DNA of 11,509 nucleotides, taken from assembly GCA_012514415.1 (NCBI GenBank), contig JAAZAH010000145.1, forward strand, positions 1 to 11,509, read 5' to 3'. This DNA is from Sandaracinaceae bacterium. GTDB taxonomy: Bacteria > Myxococcota_A > Polyangia > Polyangiales > Houyiibacteriaceae. This document shows positions 1-7,808 of this stretch, one piece after another (positions within the stretch are counted from its first letter, which is position 1; each line of letters begins with the position of its first letter). Made by a program: the position numbers and the translations under genes. Below the pieces are notes generated by a model. That model saw nothing but the letters and a program-made list of their open reading frames with translations, was not told where the DNA came from and ran no database searches.

Positions 1-645
1 GCGACGCATATCGCGCGAACGCGTCGGCTCGCGAGCGGGGAGCGCCTCACCGAAGTGAGCCGCGCTTTCGCTGAGAGGCTCGGCGTGCGGGTCCCCCTCC
101 TTCCGGCTAGCGATGAAAGGCTGCGCACCATCATCCGCACAAAAGAGCGCGGCGAAGAAGGCTTTCAAGACTGGCTGGTTCGGCATCAAGCTCAGGGGTC
201 GCTCCTTGGCGTTGAATATCGGGGTGAGGCGCGACCGACCCCCGAGGTGATTGAGGCCCTCGATGAGGCCACGCTCATCCTGATCGCCCCCTCCAACCCT
301 TACGTCTCCATCCACCCGATTCTTGCGCTAGGCGATGTCCGCGAGCGCATCGCTCAAAAACCCTGCGTCGCCGTCTCTCCGTTGATCGGCGGAGCCGCAG
401 TCAAAGGGCCGCTCGCCCAGATGATCCCGGCTCTCTCAAAGACCGAGGCCGGGGCACGCGCGATTGCCGAGCTCTACGAACCGTTCTTGGATCTGCTCAT
501 CGTCCATTCGGGCGACGCCCCGACGGTGGGATTCGAAAGGGGCCCGATTGTGCGCGAATGCGATATCCTTATGCGCGATCCAGAAGATCGCCTTCGCCTT
601 GCCCTCGATGTCCTCCGCATCGCCGAAGAGATCTTTACGCCATGA
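1..645 (+). CDS. cofD: 2-phospho-L-lactate transferase CofD (5'-truncated by window edge)
   Basis: CofD transfers the phospholactyl (or phosphoenolpyruvyl) group from the CofC product to the deazaflavin Fo, giving F420-0 or its dehydro form, in the cytoplasm. The frame is open from base 1, so this is the C-terminal 214 residues of a protein normally a little over 300 long; roughly 100 residues, including the N-terminal glycine-rich nucleotide region, lie upstream. Visible family signatures are THIARTRRLASGERLTEV at the start of the window, PASDERLRTIIRT shortly after, SNPYVSIHPIL (292-324) and AVSPLIGGAAVKGP (370-411). A GTG at 55 is internal to the conserved RT..L..G..LTEV block and is not a real start. 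The TGA stop overlaps the ATG of cofC (ATGA), implying translational coupling and consecutive steps in one pathway. The family assignment is secure; the exact acyl-phosphate donor cannot be read from the sequence. Confidence 0.93.
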   Translation, partial: ATHIARTRRLASGERLTEVSRAFAERLGVRVPLLPASDERLRTIIRTKERGEEGFQDWLVRHQAQGSLLGVEYRGEARPTPEVIEALDEATLILIAPSNPYVSIHPILALGDVRERIAQKPCVAVSPLIGGAAVKGPLAQMIPALSKTEAGARAIAELYEPFLDLLIVHSGDAPTVGFERGPIVRECDILMRDPEDRLRLALDVLRIAEEIFTP

Positions 646-1256
646 AGAAGACCGCCGCGCTGATTCCTGCCAAATCCTTTGGGCGCGCGAAGAGTCGTCT
701 CGGGGGCGCGCTCGGCCCCGAAGAGCGGCGTCGTCTCGCGGAACGATGCTTTCGCGGCGTGGCCCGTGCGGCCGTCGAAGCCCAAGTTTTTTCCGAGATT
801 TTCGTTGCCACAGATGGTCCGGAGGTAGCGGCAATCGCCGAATCCCAAGGCCTCCATCCCATCATGGATCCGCCGGGGCACGATGTTTTTCATGAAATCC
901 TCGATCGCGCGCTTCGCATCCTCGCCGACAAGGGCTTCGAGCGCGCGACGATCCTCATGGCCGATCTGCCCGAAGCCGACGCTGACTCCATCCGCCGCGC
1001 GGCGCTCGCCGATTCGGATTTGATCCTCGTTCCCGATGCGAGTGGATATGGGACGAGCGCGCTCACCCTTCCCCTACCCGCTCCGTTTCCAACCGCGTTT
1101 GGCAACCACGACTCGGCGCTTCGTCATCGCGCCCTTGCGCAAGCACACGGCCTCCCCCTCCTGATCCAAGAGATTCCCGCGCTCGCACGCGACGTCGATG
1201 GGCCGCTTGATCTCGCTCGAAACCCACCGCTTTATCGCGCGATACTCGCGAGATAG
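642..1256 (+). CDS. cofC: CofC/FbiD-type phospholactate (or phosphoenolpyruvate) guanylyltransferase
   Basis: A 204-residue nucleotidyltransferase that activates 2-phospholactate, PEP or a related acid with GTP to supply CofD. The ATG at 642 is chosen because it overlaps the cofD stop and places the family N-terminus (ALIPAKSFGRAKSRL, residues 6-20, with the lysines of the GTP-binding loop) at the start; upstream codons in this frame lie inside cofD. Other family signatures are ADLP (107-110, metal-binding Asp), GYGTSAL (135-141), FGNHDSALRH (153-162) and DVDGPLDL (184-191). The length is normal for the family. Two departures from the usual pattern: the segment after residue 76 reads PPGHDVFHEILDRAL where family members normally have a GLN-containing motif, and the last motif has G in place of the usual T/S. 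No cofE/fbiB ligase is present in the window. The 3' end runs 25 bp into the convergent epimerase gene. Confidence 0.9.
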   Translation: MKKTAALIPAKSFGRAKSRLGGALGPEERRRLAERCFRGVARAAVEAQVFSEIFVATDGPEVAAIAESQGLHPIMDPPGHDVFHEILDRALRILADKGFERATILMADLPEADADSIRRAALADSDLILVPDASGYGTSALTLPLPAPFPTAFGNHDSALRHRALAQAHGLPLLIQEIPALARDVDGPLDLARNPPLYRAILAR

Positions 1257-2107
1257 CCTGCCACGATTGCGGGATAACCTTCGCGGTAACTCGGATACCG
1301 TGGCGAAAAACCGATGCTCCGAAGAGCGCGGTTTTGGATGCGCTTACTCCCGCTCATCGCCCGAATTGCCGAGGGCACGCTAGGCGGCGGAGGTGGATGG
1401 CCCAGACGGCAGAGCTCGGATGCGATGAAAGCGCGAACTTCGCTGAGTCGCGCCGGCTCATCGTCCACGCCAAGATAAAGAGGAGCGGGACTCGCGACGT
1501 CGATAATACGCTCGATGGCTTGGGCGGCATCCTCCCGATGGATGCGGTTCGTCAGCGGATCGTGTGCGGGGATCTCTCCGTTCATTACGGTCCGGATCAG
1601 GTGCGTCCGGCCTGGGCCATAGATGCCCGAGAGTCGCAGAATGGAAAGCGATGGGACCCTTTGGCGCGCACGTTCTTCCGCCTCTGCGAGGGTCCGTGCG
1701 GTCTCCGTTTTTGGTTCAATGGGGGTCGACTCATCAATCGCGACATCCCCGCCTTGACCGTAAACGCTCGTACTCGAGACAAAGATCACGCGTCCGGGGA
1801 CATTCCCGCCCTTCCCTCCGCGATAGGCTTCGATGAGGTTCGAAAAACCATCACCATAAATGGCGGAGTAGGCCATCGCGTTTCGCCCGCATGGGCTCGC
1901 TGCGTAGACAATCGCGTCAACCTCGGGGAGTCCGACGAGAGTGCTCGAGTCGAGCAGGTCCGCTGCGACTCGCCGGAAGGGTTTCGCCTTCGAACCCTTG
2001 CCGGGCGCGAAGCTGCGGCGAAGCCCGAAGACCTCATCTCCGCGCGCGAGAAGGCGCTCTCCGAGCGCCTCACCCACGAACCCGTAACCGGCGATCAGCA
2101 CGCGCAT
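1232..2107 (-). CDS. NAD(P)-dependent epimerase/dehydratase, atypical SDR (YeeZ-like)
   Basis: A 291-residue extended short-chain dehydrogenase/reductase, cytoplasmic, substrate unknown. The N-terminal Rossmann motif is MRVLIAGYGFVG with G7, G9 and G12. The active-site strand is VIFVSSTSVYGQ (Ser112, Tyr116), followed by SGIYGPGR (160-167) and NRIHREDAA (187-195). The C-terminal KRIQNRALRSIGFSPRYPSY is typical of YeeZ-type NAD-dependent epimerase/dehydratase proteins. The usual YxxxK lysine is absent after Tyr116 (YGQGG), which is common in this atypical subgroup and makes classic epimerase chemistry uncertain. The start at 2107 lies 14 nt after the RND gene stop, with only a weak purine stretch (GAGACG) before the ATG. 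It is therefore probably read from the efflux operon mRNA as its last gene. The 3' end overlaps cofC convergently by 25 bp. Confidence 0.82.
   Translation of the reverse strand: MRVLIAGYGFVGEALGERLLARGDEVFGLRRSFAPGKGSKAKPFRRVAADLLDSSTLVGLPEVDAIVYAASPCGRNAMAYSAIYGDGFSNLIEAYRGGKGGNVPGRVIFVSSTSVYGQGGDVAIDESTPIEPKTETARTLAEAEERARQRVPSLSILRLSGIYGPGRTHLIRTVMNGEIPAHDPLTNRIHREDAAQAIERIIDVASPAPLYLGVDDEPARLSEVRAFIASELCRLGHPPPPPSVPSAIRAMSGSKRIQNRALRSIGFSPRYPSYREGYPAIVAGYLASIAR
1233..1255. repeat. Two adjacent palindromes in the convergent gene overlap
   Basis: A perfect 12-nt palindrome TATCGCGCGATA (1233-1244) is directly followed by the 8-nt palindrome CTCGCGAG (1245-1252). Both sit in the 25 bp shared by the 3' ends of cofC and the epimerase gene. 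There is no T-tract on either side, so this is not a standard intrinsic terminator. It could merely reflect the base composition of the two overlapping C-terminal coding ends. Confidence 0.4.
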
Positions 2108-2121
2108 CGTCTCAGCTTAGC

Positions 2122-5100
2122 CTATTCGGCAGGCTGCTGCGCAGCGCCCTCTCCAGCGAGAAAGCTCTCCCAATCCTCGGCATCGGAATCCGTCGCCGGC
2201 TTGTATCCGCGGAGCGCAATACGAAGGATGCCGGGGAAGATCACAAGCGTGAGCGCTGTGCTGATGAACATGCCGATGACAACGACGGTTGCGAGAGGAC
2301 GCTGGACTTCGGCGCCTGCGCTCGTCGCAGTCGCCATCGGCAAGAAGCCAAGCGCCGCAACGGTCGCCGTCGTAAGAACCGCTCGTACGACATGCGCTGT
2401 CCCAGTCACGATCGCACTCTCATAATCTTCGCCTTCGTGAATCCGCCGCCTCACCTCGGTGGCGATGATGACGCCGTTCAAGACAGCGATACCTCCGAGC
2501 GCGATGAACCCAACGGCTGCAGGCAGGCTGAACGGAAGCCCTCGAAGGATCATCCCAACCATCCCACCGATGAGCGAGATCGGGACGAGAGCGAAGACCG
2601 AAAAGGCAAAGCGAAGGTTGTGGAACATCCAGAGGAGCATGCCGAAGATGATGGCAATCGCGATGGGGACGACGATGGCGAGCCGCGCCGAAGCGCGCTC
2701 AAAGTTTTCGAATTGGCCGCCCCATTCGATGCGGTAACCGGTCGGAAGAAAGACGTTTTCCTCGACGGCAGCGCGCGCCTCTTGGACCCATGAGACAAGA
2801 TCGCGCCCCCGGATATTGACTTCAACGCGGATGGCGCGGCGGCGATCCTGACGGCGGACGACCGAGGGGCCATCGCCTTCGGAAAGCTCCACCACTTCTT
2901 TGAGCGGCACGCTCAACCCTGCCGGTGTCGAGACGAAAAGCTCACCGATGGCCTCGGCGGTCGGTTCTGCAGCCGGCTGGATCACGCGGATATCGAAACG
3001 CCGCTCCTGTTCGTAGACCTCGCCGGCCTCAATCCCCTCACGAGCCGCGCGCAATGAAAGGAAGGCATCTTCGACCTCCATCCCGTGTCGCGCCATCTTC
3101 GCGCGATCGGCGACGATGTTGATCATCGGCGCGCCGAGAATCCGCTCGACGCGTAGATCGCCCGTCCCACGGATGTCGCGAACCGTATCTCCGATCTGTT
3201 GGGCAAGCTCAGTGAGCTCTTCGAGCTCCGGCCCAAAGAGCTGAATCTGTACGTGCGCGCGCGAACCCGAGATCAGCTCGTTGGTGCGATCTTCGATGGG
3301 CTGCGAAACGGAAACGAAGGTCCCAGGAACTCGAGATTCGATGGCATCTTTGAACTTTTGAGAGAGTTCGTCGAAATCACGCGCGCTCGTCCATTCCTTC
3401 ATCGGGGCGAGGCGCGTTAGAATGTCCGTATTGTCGGCGCCCACCGGATCGGTCGCCACCTCTGCGCGTCCCGTCATCCCGAGCGTACTTTCGACTTCCG
3501 GGAACTCGTGCAGCACCTGCTCCGTCATCAAATCAAGCTTCCGCGCCTCTTCGAGCGAGATGCTGGGGGCGCGCCGAATCGTGACCATCGCATCGCCCTC
3601 GAAGATGCGCGGGATGAACTCGGCTCCCTGCGCGCCGAAGATCGAACCCGTGACAAAGAGCAGAGCGATGCCGGAAAGGATCGCGGGCCAGCGAAAGCGA
3701 ATCGCGTACGGAACGAGCGCCTCGTAGCGCCTCGCGATCCACTCAAGCCAGCGGGGTCCGTGATTTTTCGATGGCGGGACGGCCGTCACCAAGACGGCGG
3801 GGAAGAAGAAGACGGCATAGACCAACGCGCCAAAGAGCGCCGAGGCCATCGTGATCGCCATCGGACGAAACATCTTTCCCTCGACGCCCTCAAGGGCGAG
3901 GAGCGGAATGTAGACGAGCATGATGATGGCGACCGCAAAGGCGACGGGTCGGGCGACCGACGCCGAGATCTCGGCGTATGCTTTGGCGCGCGCGAAGCCG
4001 ACCAGCTTCTTTCCAGCCGTCGCGGCGATGATCGCCTCGAGGATCACGATCGGGCCGTCGACTAAGAAGCCAAAGTCGATCGCGCCGAGCGACATAAGAT
4101 CGCCCGTCACACCGAACAGATGCATGAAAAGGAGTGCGATCGACATCGAAACGGGGATTCCGAGTACGACAGCCAGCGCACCCCGGATCGTCCCGAGAAA
4201 GAGCGTGAGGACGAGCGCGACAATGAGCACACCTTCCGAGAGATTCGTCATCACGGTGCGGATGGTCCGTCCCACGAAATCCGCACGATCGTAGACGACC
4301 TCGATCTCGACCCCGGGCGGAAGCTCCTTCTGGATCTCTTTCAACCGTTCGCCGACGGCGCGGACCACTTCGCGGCTATTTGAGCCAAGGAGCATCATCA
4401 CAATACCCGCGACCGCCTCGCCTTCGCCTCCATAGGTCACAACGCCATGCCGAAGCGCCGCGCCGATCTCCACATCCGCGACACTCTCGATGAGGATCGG
4501 AGTACCATCGGGCTCGGTGCGAATGACGACCTTGGCGATCTCGTCCTCCGAGCGAAGCATGCCCTGGCCGCGCACGGTGAACGCCTCCTCGCCGCGCTCG
4601 ACATACCCGCCGCCCGTACTGAGGTTCGCCCCCTCGAGTGCCTCGACGACCTGCGCAAGCGTGACCCCCTGCGCCACCAGACGCGAGCGATCGACGTTGA
4701 CATGGAATTGCTTGAGATCACCCCCCATGGTGTTGACTTCAACGACCCCGGGGACCCCGCGAAGTTTGGGGACGATCTCCCAATCGAGGAGCGTCCGGAG
4801 CTGCATCGCCGAGTGATGATCGCTCCGAACAAAGAACTGATGGATCTGCCCGAGACCGGAGCTCACCGGTGCAAGTTCGGGCGTGGACGCATACGCTGGG
4901 AGCTCGACCCCGCGAAGTCTTTCGAGAATGAGCTGTCGCGCAAACCAGATATTCGTTCCGTCCTCGAAGATGACCGTGACGACCGAGAGCCCACTCCTCG
5001 ACACGCTGCGCTGTTCGATCGCCCCCGGAGTGCCGTTCAGGGCGTTTTCGATCGGCATTGTGATCACGCGCTCCATCTCGACAGGCGTGAGCCCCGAGGC

Positions 5101-5256
5101 GGTCGTGATGACGCTCACCTGAATGGTCGACGTATCTGGGAGGGCATCGATCGGGAGGCTTCGCATCGCCACATAGCCCGCGAGGAGCAAAACGACGAGG
5201 AGCATAAGGACGATCGCGCGACGGCGGATCGAAAAGACAACGATCTTACTAAGCAT
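2122..5256 (-). CDS. czcA: Heavy-metal-efflux RND transporter (CzcA/CusA family)
   Basis: A 1044-residue inner-membrane proton/metal antiporter, the trimeric pump of a tripartite efflux complex; full length for the family. After the N-terminal membrane helix (about 13-32) comes SLPIDALPD, then the first periplasmic porter region. In TM4 the sequence is DFGFLVDGPIVILEAI, with D394, D400 and E407 spaced exactly like the proton-relay Asp/Asp/Glu of heavy-metal RND pumps. Further family motifs are EGKMFRPMA (459-467), SQPIEDRTNELISG (651-664) and GAEVQRPLA (981-989), with a second helix bundle containing GFIALGGIAVLNGV. The NELISG form, rather than the Met-rich copper/silver form, favours a CzcA-like (Zn/Co/Cd/Ni) substrate class; this is an inference. 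Pro402 and Ala408 replace the usual small residue and Asn of VDGA...EN. The gene starts 6 nt after the adaptor stop and is followed 14 nt later by the epimerase. Confidence 0.93.
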   Translation of the reverse strand: MLSKIVVFSIRRRAIVLMLLVVLLLAGYVAMRSLPIDALPDTSTIQVSVITTASGLTPVEMERVITMPIENALNGTPGAIEQRSVSRSGLSVVTVIFEDGTNIWFARQLILERLRGVELPAYASTPELAPVSSGLGQIHQFFVRSDHHSAMQLRTLLDWEIVPKLRGVPGVVEVNTMGGDLKQFHVNVDRSRLVAQGVTLAQVVEALEGANLSTGGGYVERGEEAFTVRGQGMLRSEDEIAKVVIRTEPDGTPILIESVADVEIGAALRHGVVTYGGEGEAVAGIVMMLLGSNSREVVRAVGERLKEIQKELPPGVEIEVVYDRADFVGRTIRTVMTNLSEGVLIVALVLTLFLGTIRGALAVVLGIPVSMSIALLFMHLFGVTGDLMSLGAIDFGFLVDGPIVILEAIIAATAGKKLVGFARAKAYAEISASVARPVAFAVAIIMLVYIPLLALEGVEGKMFRPMAITMASALFGALVYAVFFFPAVLVTAVPPSKNHGPRWLEWIARRYEALVPYAIRFRWPAILSGIALLFVTGSIFGAQGAEFIPRIFEGDAMVTIRRAPSISLEEARKLDLMTEQVLHEFPEVESTLGMTGRAEVATDPVGADNTDILTRLAPMKEWTSARDFDELSQKFKDAIESRVPGTFVSVSQPIEDRTNELISGSRAHVQIQLFGPELEELTELAQQIGDTVRDIRGTGDLRVERILGAPMINIVADRAKMARHGMEVEDAFLSLRAAREGIEAGEVYEQERRFDIRVIQPAAEPTAEAIGELFVSTPAGLSVPLKEVVELSEGDGPSVVRRQDRRRAIRVEVNIRGRDLVSWVQEARAAVEENVFLPTGYRIEWGGQFENFERASARLAIVVPIAIAIIFGMLLWMFHNLRFAFSVFALVPISLIGGMVGMILRGLPFSLPAAVGFIALGGIAVLNGVIIATEVRRRIHEGEDYESAIVTGTAHVVRAVLTTATVAALGFLPMATATSAGAEVQRPLATVVVIGMFISTALTLVIFPGILRIALRGYKPATDSDAEDWESFLAGEGAAQQPAE

Positions 5257-5262
5257 CCGCTC

Positions 5263-6492
5263 TTACCTAAACAGCTCGCTCTTCAGCGCGAAAACGCCGG
5301 ACGATACAACGCTGTCTTCGGGCGAGAGCCCCTCGATCACCTGTTGCTCATCATCGTCGCCCTTACCCAAAGTGACGCGCGCGATCCGCACCGCGTTCTC
5401 ACCGTCCGCGACGAAAACGGTGGGCTGTCCGTCGACGACTGTCACGGCCGAGCGCGGGACGACGAGAACCGAGGCACCGGCGTTGCGCGTCGCGAGGATC
5501 TCCGCGGTCACGGCCTGACCCGGGATGAGCTTCCGCTCGCGGTTATCCACCTCAACGCGCACATCGGCGCTTCGCGTTTCCGGATGGATCTGGGCCCCGA
5601 TATGCGCGACCCGGCCGTCGATGGCGACCTCGGGATCGCTGAGCAGCTTGAGCGTGACCTGATCGCCGATGCGGATGCTTCCAAGGTTCTGCTCATAAAC
5701 GGCGAGCTCGACCCAGAGATGATCGAGGTTTGCGATACGGAAGGCCACGTGGTCGGCGACAACCGATTGTCCCGTCGCGATATTGCGATCGATGATTGTG
5801 CCGTTGATGGGCGAGCGGAGAAGATGCCTCCCCATCACGGCGCGGCGATCGTTCGGATCCCCGCCAAGCGCAAGAACCCGTTGTTGTGCCGCTTTGAGAA
5901 GCGCGTTGTATTTGGTGAACTCCGCTTGCGCGACCTCGAACTCGCGAGCGGTTGAGAGCCGCTGCGCAAAGAGCTGCTCCTCTCGCTCGGCGTTGGCCTT
6001 CGCCGCCTCGCGCTCGGCGGCGAGCATGCGAACCGAAGCCTGCGCGTCGGCTAGCTCGGCGCTATCCACCTCGGCAAGGATCTCACCCGCCTTCACTTCA
6101 TCGCCCTCAAACCGCCGCATGCTGCGCACAAGTCCTTTGAGCCGAGTCCCAACCGCCGCAACATGTGCGGGATCGAGCGTCACCGTACCGACGACAGAGA
6201 CAACGGGCGTCAGAGGCCCAACACGCACCGGAGTGATCTGGATACCGACGCGCTCCGCAAAGTTCGACGAAAAGAGGATGCGCTCCGCCTCGACGCGCGG
6301 AACATCGGGGACGATCTCCGGTGCGACATCGTCATCGCCCGTCACCGCGAAGAGCAAGACTCCGAGCGCGAGCGCGACCGCGGCGCCAATCCAAAAGAAA
6401 CCCTTCATCGGACCACCCTCCCTTGACGGTTGCGCGGTGTCATCAGTCAGTGGACTCTGGCGGGGCGCCTCGGGGAGCTCGGTCTGATTCAT
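5263..6492 (-). CDS. RND efflux periplasmic adaptor subunit (HlyD/CzcB/CusB-like membrane fusion protein)
   Basis: A 409-residue adaptor linking the RND pump to the outer-membrane channel. A Pro/Ser/Thr-rich N-terminus of about 28 residues is followed by one membrane anchor (GFFWIGAAVALALGVLLFAV, about 31-50). Then come the barrel-sandwich half motif GLVRSMRRFEGDEVKAGEIL, a coiled-coil hairpin rich in Ala/Glu/Gln, the second half motif LRSPINGTIIDRNIATGQSV, and the beta-barrel (LWVELAVYEQNLGSIRIGD). The C-terminus FALKSELFR is typical of CzcB/CusB proteins. I chose the ATG at 6492 because it overlaps the upstream TolC gene stop (ATGA) and has GGAG 7 nt upstream. A second in-frame ATG at 6408 (MKGFFWIG) has a stronger ribosome site and would give a 381-residue protein starting just before the anchor. 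A longer open frame reaches 6537 but lies inside the TolC gene. No His-rich metal-binding N-terminus is visible. Confidence 0.9.
   Translation of the reverse strand: MNQTELPEAPRQSPLTDDTAQPSREGGPMKGFFWIGAAVALALGVLLFAVTGDDDVAPEIVPDVPRVEAERILFSSNFAERVGIQITPVRVGPLTPVVSVVGTVTLDPAHVAAVGTRLKGLVRSMRRFEGDEVKAGEILAEVDSAELADAQASVRMLAAEREAAKANAEREEQLFAQRLSTAREFEVAQAEFTKYNALLKAAQQRVLALGGDPNDRRAVMGRHLLRSPINGTIIDRNIATGQSVVADHVAFRIANLDHLWVELAVYEQNLGSIRIGDQVTLKLLSDPEVAIDGRVAHIGAQIHPETRSADVRVEVDNRERKLIPGQAVTAEILATRNAGASVLVVPRSAVTVVDGQPTVFVADGENAVRIARVTLGKGDDDEQQVIEGLSPEDSVVSSGVFALKSELFR
6406..6424 (-). promoter_or_regulatory. Strong internal ribosome binding site and alternative start of the adaptor gene
   Basis: On the minus strand, AAGGGAGG is followed 9 nt later by an in-frame ATG (6406-6408). 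This is the best Shine-Dalgarno match seen upstream of any start in the window. Initiation here would remove the Pro/Ser/Thr-rich extension and place the membrane anchor at the N-terminus. It may be the true start or a second start; the sequence alone does not decide. Confidence 0.5.
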
Positions 6493-7808
6493 GGCAGTTC
6501 TCCAGTAAGTTGAATGAGCTCCCCAAGGAGCGTCCACTGCCTTTCGGCGATCTCGAGGCGCTGAAGTGAGAGCATGACGCGCTCGCGGCGGCTGAAGAGG
6601 ATGACAAAGGCGTCTTCTTTTCCTCCCCGTGCGGTCTCTGTCGCCGCCTCGATGGCCTGATCGGCCGCGGGCAGCGCGAAGTCCGTGAGTACTTGATAGG
6701 CCTCACCGTCCTCGATGAATTGGCGGACGATTCCATCGATACGAGCTTGGATGTAGTTCTGTTTGACCTCGCTCTCAATCCCTGCTCGGAGACGTTCGGC
6801 CTCGGCGCGCGCACGGGGTCCCTGATTGCGCTGAACCATGGGAAGCTCATACGCGAGCCCCGCGCCGATGCGTGCTTCACCGAGATCGCCCTGTCCGCCC
6901 ATGAACATCAGCTGAAAGGGGTTGATCATCTCGCGCTTGAGTCGATCGCGCTGGCGTTCGTAATAGCGTGCCTTCGCGCGGGCGACTTGAACGGCGGGCG
7001 GGGGCTCGCGGCGAAGTCCCTCGTAATACGCATCAAAATCGATGGGCGGTGGCGAAAGCTCACGTGCGGAAGCCGAGCCGTAGCGCTCTCCCGTAATGCG
7101 TTCGAGCTCGGCGAAGGCGAGATTCAGTCGCCCTTTGGCCTCGCGAAGCAGCGCTTGATTTCGCGCGAGGTCGACCCGCGCCATGGTCGAGTCACGGAGC
7201 ACCGCATCGCCCACCTCGACTCTCGCCTCGAAAATTTCGGAGGCTTCCCGGGAGACTTGCACCAAGCGCTCGAGGACCCGCACGCGCTCCGCCGCCACGA
7301 TCGTCACGCCGTAGAGCGCGTAGGCCATGCCGATCGCTTGTGCTCGTGCCTGCGCGAGTGAAAGCTCCTGCAGCTCCATGAAGGCGCTCGCCTCACCGAT
7401 GCGCTGACGCCGCTCACCCCCAAGTTCGAGCGGTACCCAAACGGTTGCATTCCACGGAATCCCGTTGGTCGTCGCGCCGTCGGGCCGTCGTTCCGCGAGG
7501 ACCTCAAAATGCGGATTCCTGAGGGGCGCAACGCGTGCGCCGATCATCTCGGCGCGCCCGAGCTCGAGCGATGCCTGGCCCATCCGGACCTCGGGTGCGC
7601 GCTCCTTCGCTTTCTCGAGGATGGTTTCGAGCGGGGGAAGCTGGGGAAGATCCTCGCGCGGTTCAGCGCCCGAGCTCGTGGGAGCCTGGGCATTTGCGAC
7701 CAGCGAAGAGCTTACGGCGAATCCAAGCGCGCCGATGAGCCACGCGGCGCGATAGAGCGAGATGAAGGCAATTGAAAGACGCCGTGGGGAGACCGCTGCG
7801 AGTGGCAT
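6489..7808 (-). CDS. TolC-family outer membrane efflux protein (CzcC/CusC-like)
   Basis: A 439-residue outer-membrane factor forming the exit duct of the RND complex. It has a long signal peptide with an Arg pair (residues 9-10), a hydrophobic core (AAWLIGALGFAVSSSLVA) and probable cleavage near ANAQA (about residue 42). The mature part has the TolC pattern of long Ala/Glu/Arg-rich helices: LPPLETILEKAKERAPEVR at the start, RNPHFEVLAERRPDG and WVPLELGGERRQRIGEAS for the first barrel strands and helix, and a second structural repeat with NPFQLMFMGGQGDLGEARIGAGLAYELPMVQR. The length is normal. The start is uncertain: the ATG at 7808 fits the signal peptide but has no Shine-Dalgarno, while an in-frame GTG at 7856 has GGAG 8 nt upstream and would add 16 residues. 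It is the first gene of the efflux unit and overlaps the adaptor start by ATGA. Confidence 0.87.
   Translation of the reverse strand: MPLAAVSPRRLSIAFISLYRAAWLIGALGFAVSSSLVANAQAPTSSGAEPREDLPQLPPLETILEKAKERAPEVRMGQASLELGRAEMIGARVAPLRNPHFEVLAERRPDGATTNGIPWNATVWVPLELGGERRQRIGEASAFMELQELSLAQARAQAIGMAYALYGVTIVAAERVRVLERLVQVSREASEIFEARVEVGDAVLRDSTMARVDLARNQALLREAKGRLNLAFAELERITGERYGSASARELSPPPIDFDAYYEGLRREPPPAVQVARAKARYYERQRDRLKREMINPFQLMFMGGQGDLGEARIGAGLAYELPMVQRNQGPRARAEAERLRAGIESEVKQNYIQARIDGIVRQFIEDGEAYQVLTDFALPAADQAIEAATETARGGKEDAFVILFSRRERVMLSLQRLEIAERQWTLLGELIQLTGELP

Noticed and set aside
1334..2425. A 363-codon + strand open frame antisense to the epimerase and the end of the RND gene
   Set aside because: It runs across two convincing minus-strand genes and its translation has no recognisable motif; it is best explained as a shadow.
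2122..5256. Copper/silver-specific CusA assignment for the RND pump
   Set aside because: The porter region carries NELISG rather than the Met-containing form linked with copper and silver pumps, and no CusF-like or Met-rich protein is nearby.
4447..5955. A 502-codon open frame on the + strand, antisense to the RND pump and adaptor genes
   Set aside because: It spans the junction of two well-supported opposite-strand genes, is dominated by Arg/Asp/His as expected for a shadow frame in G+C-rich DNA, and shows no domain or ribosome site.
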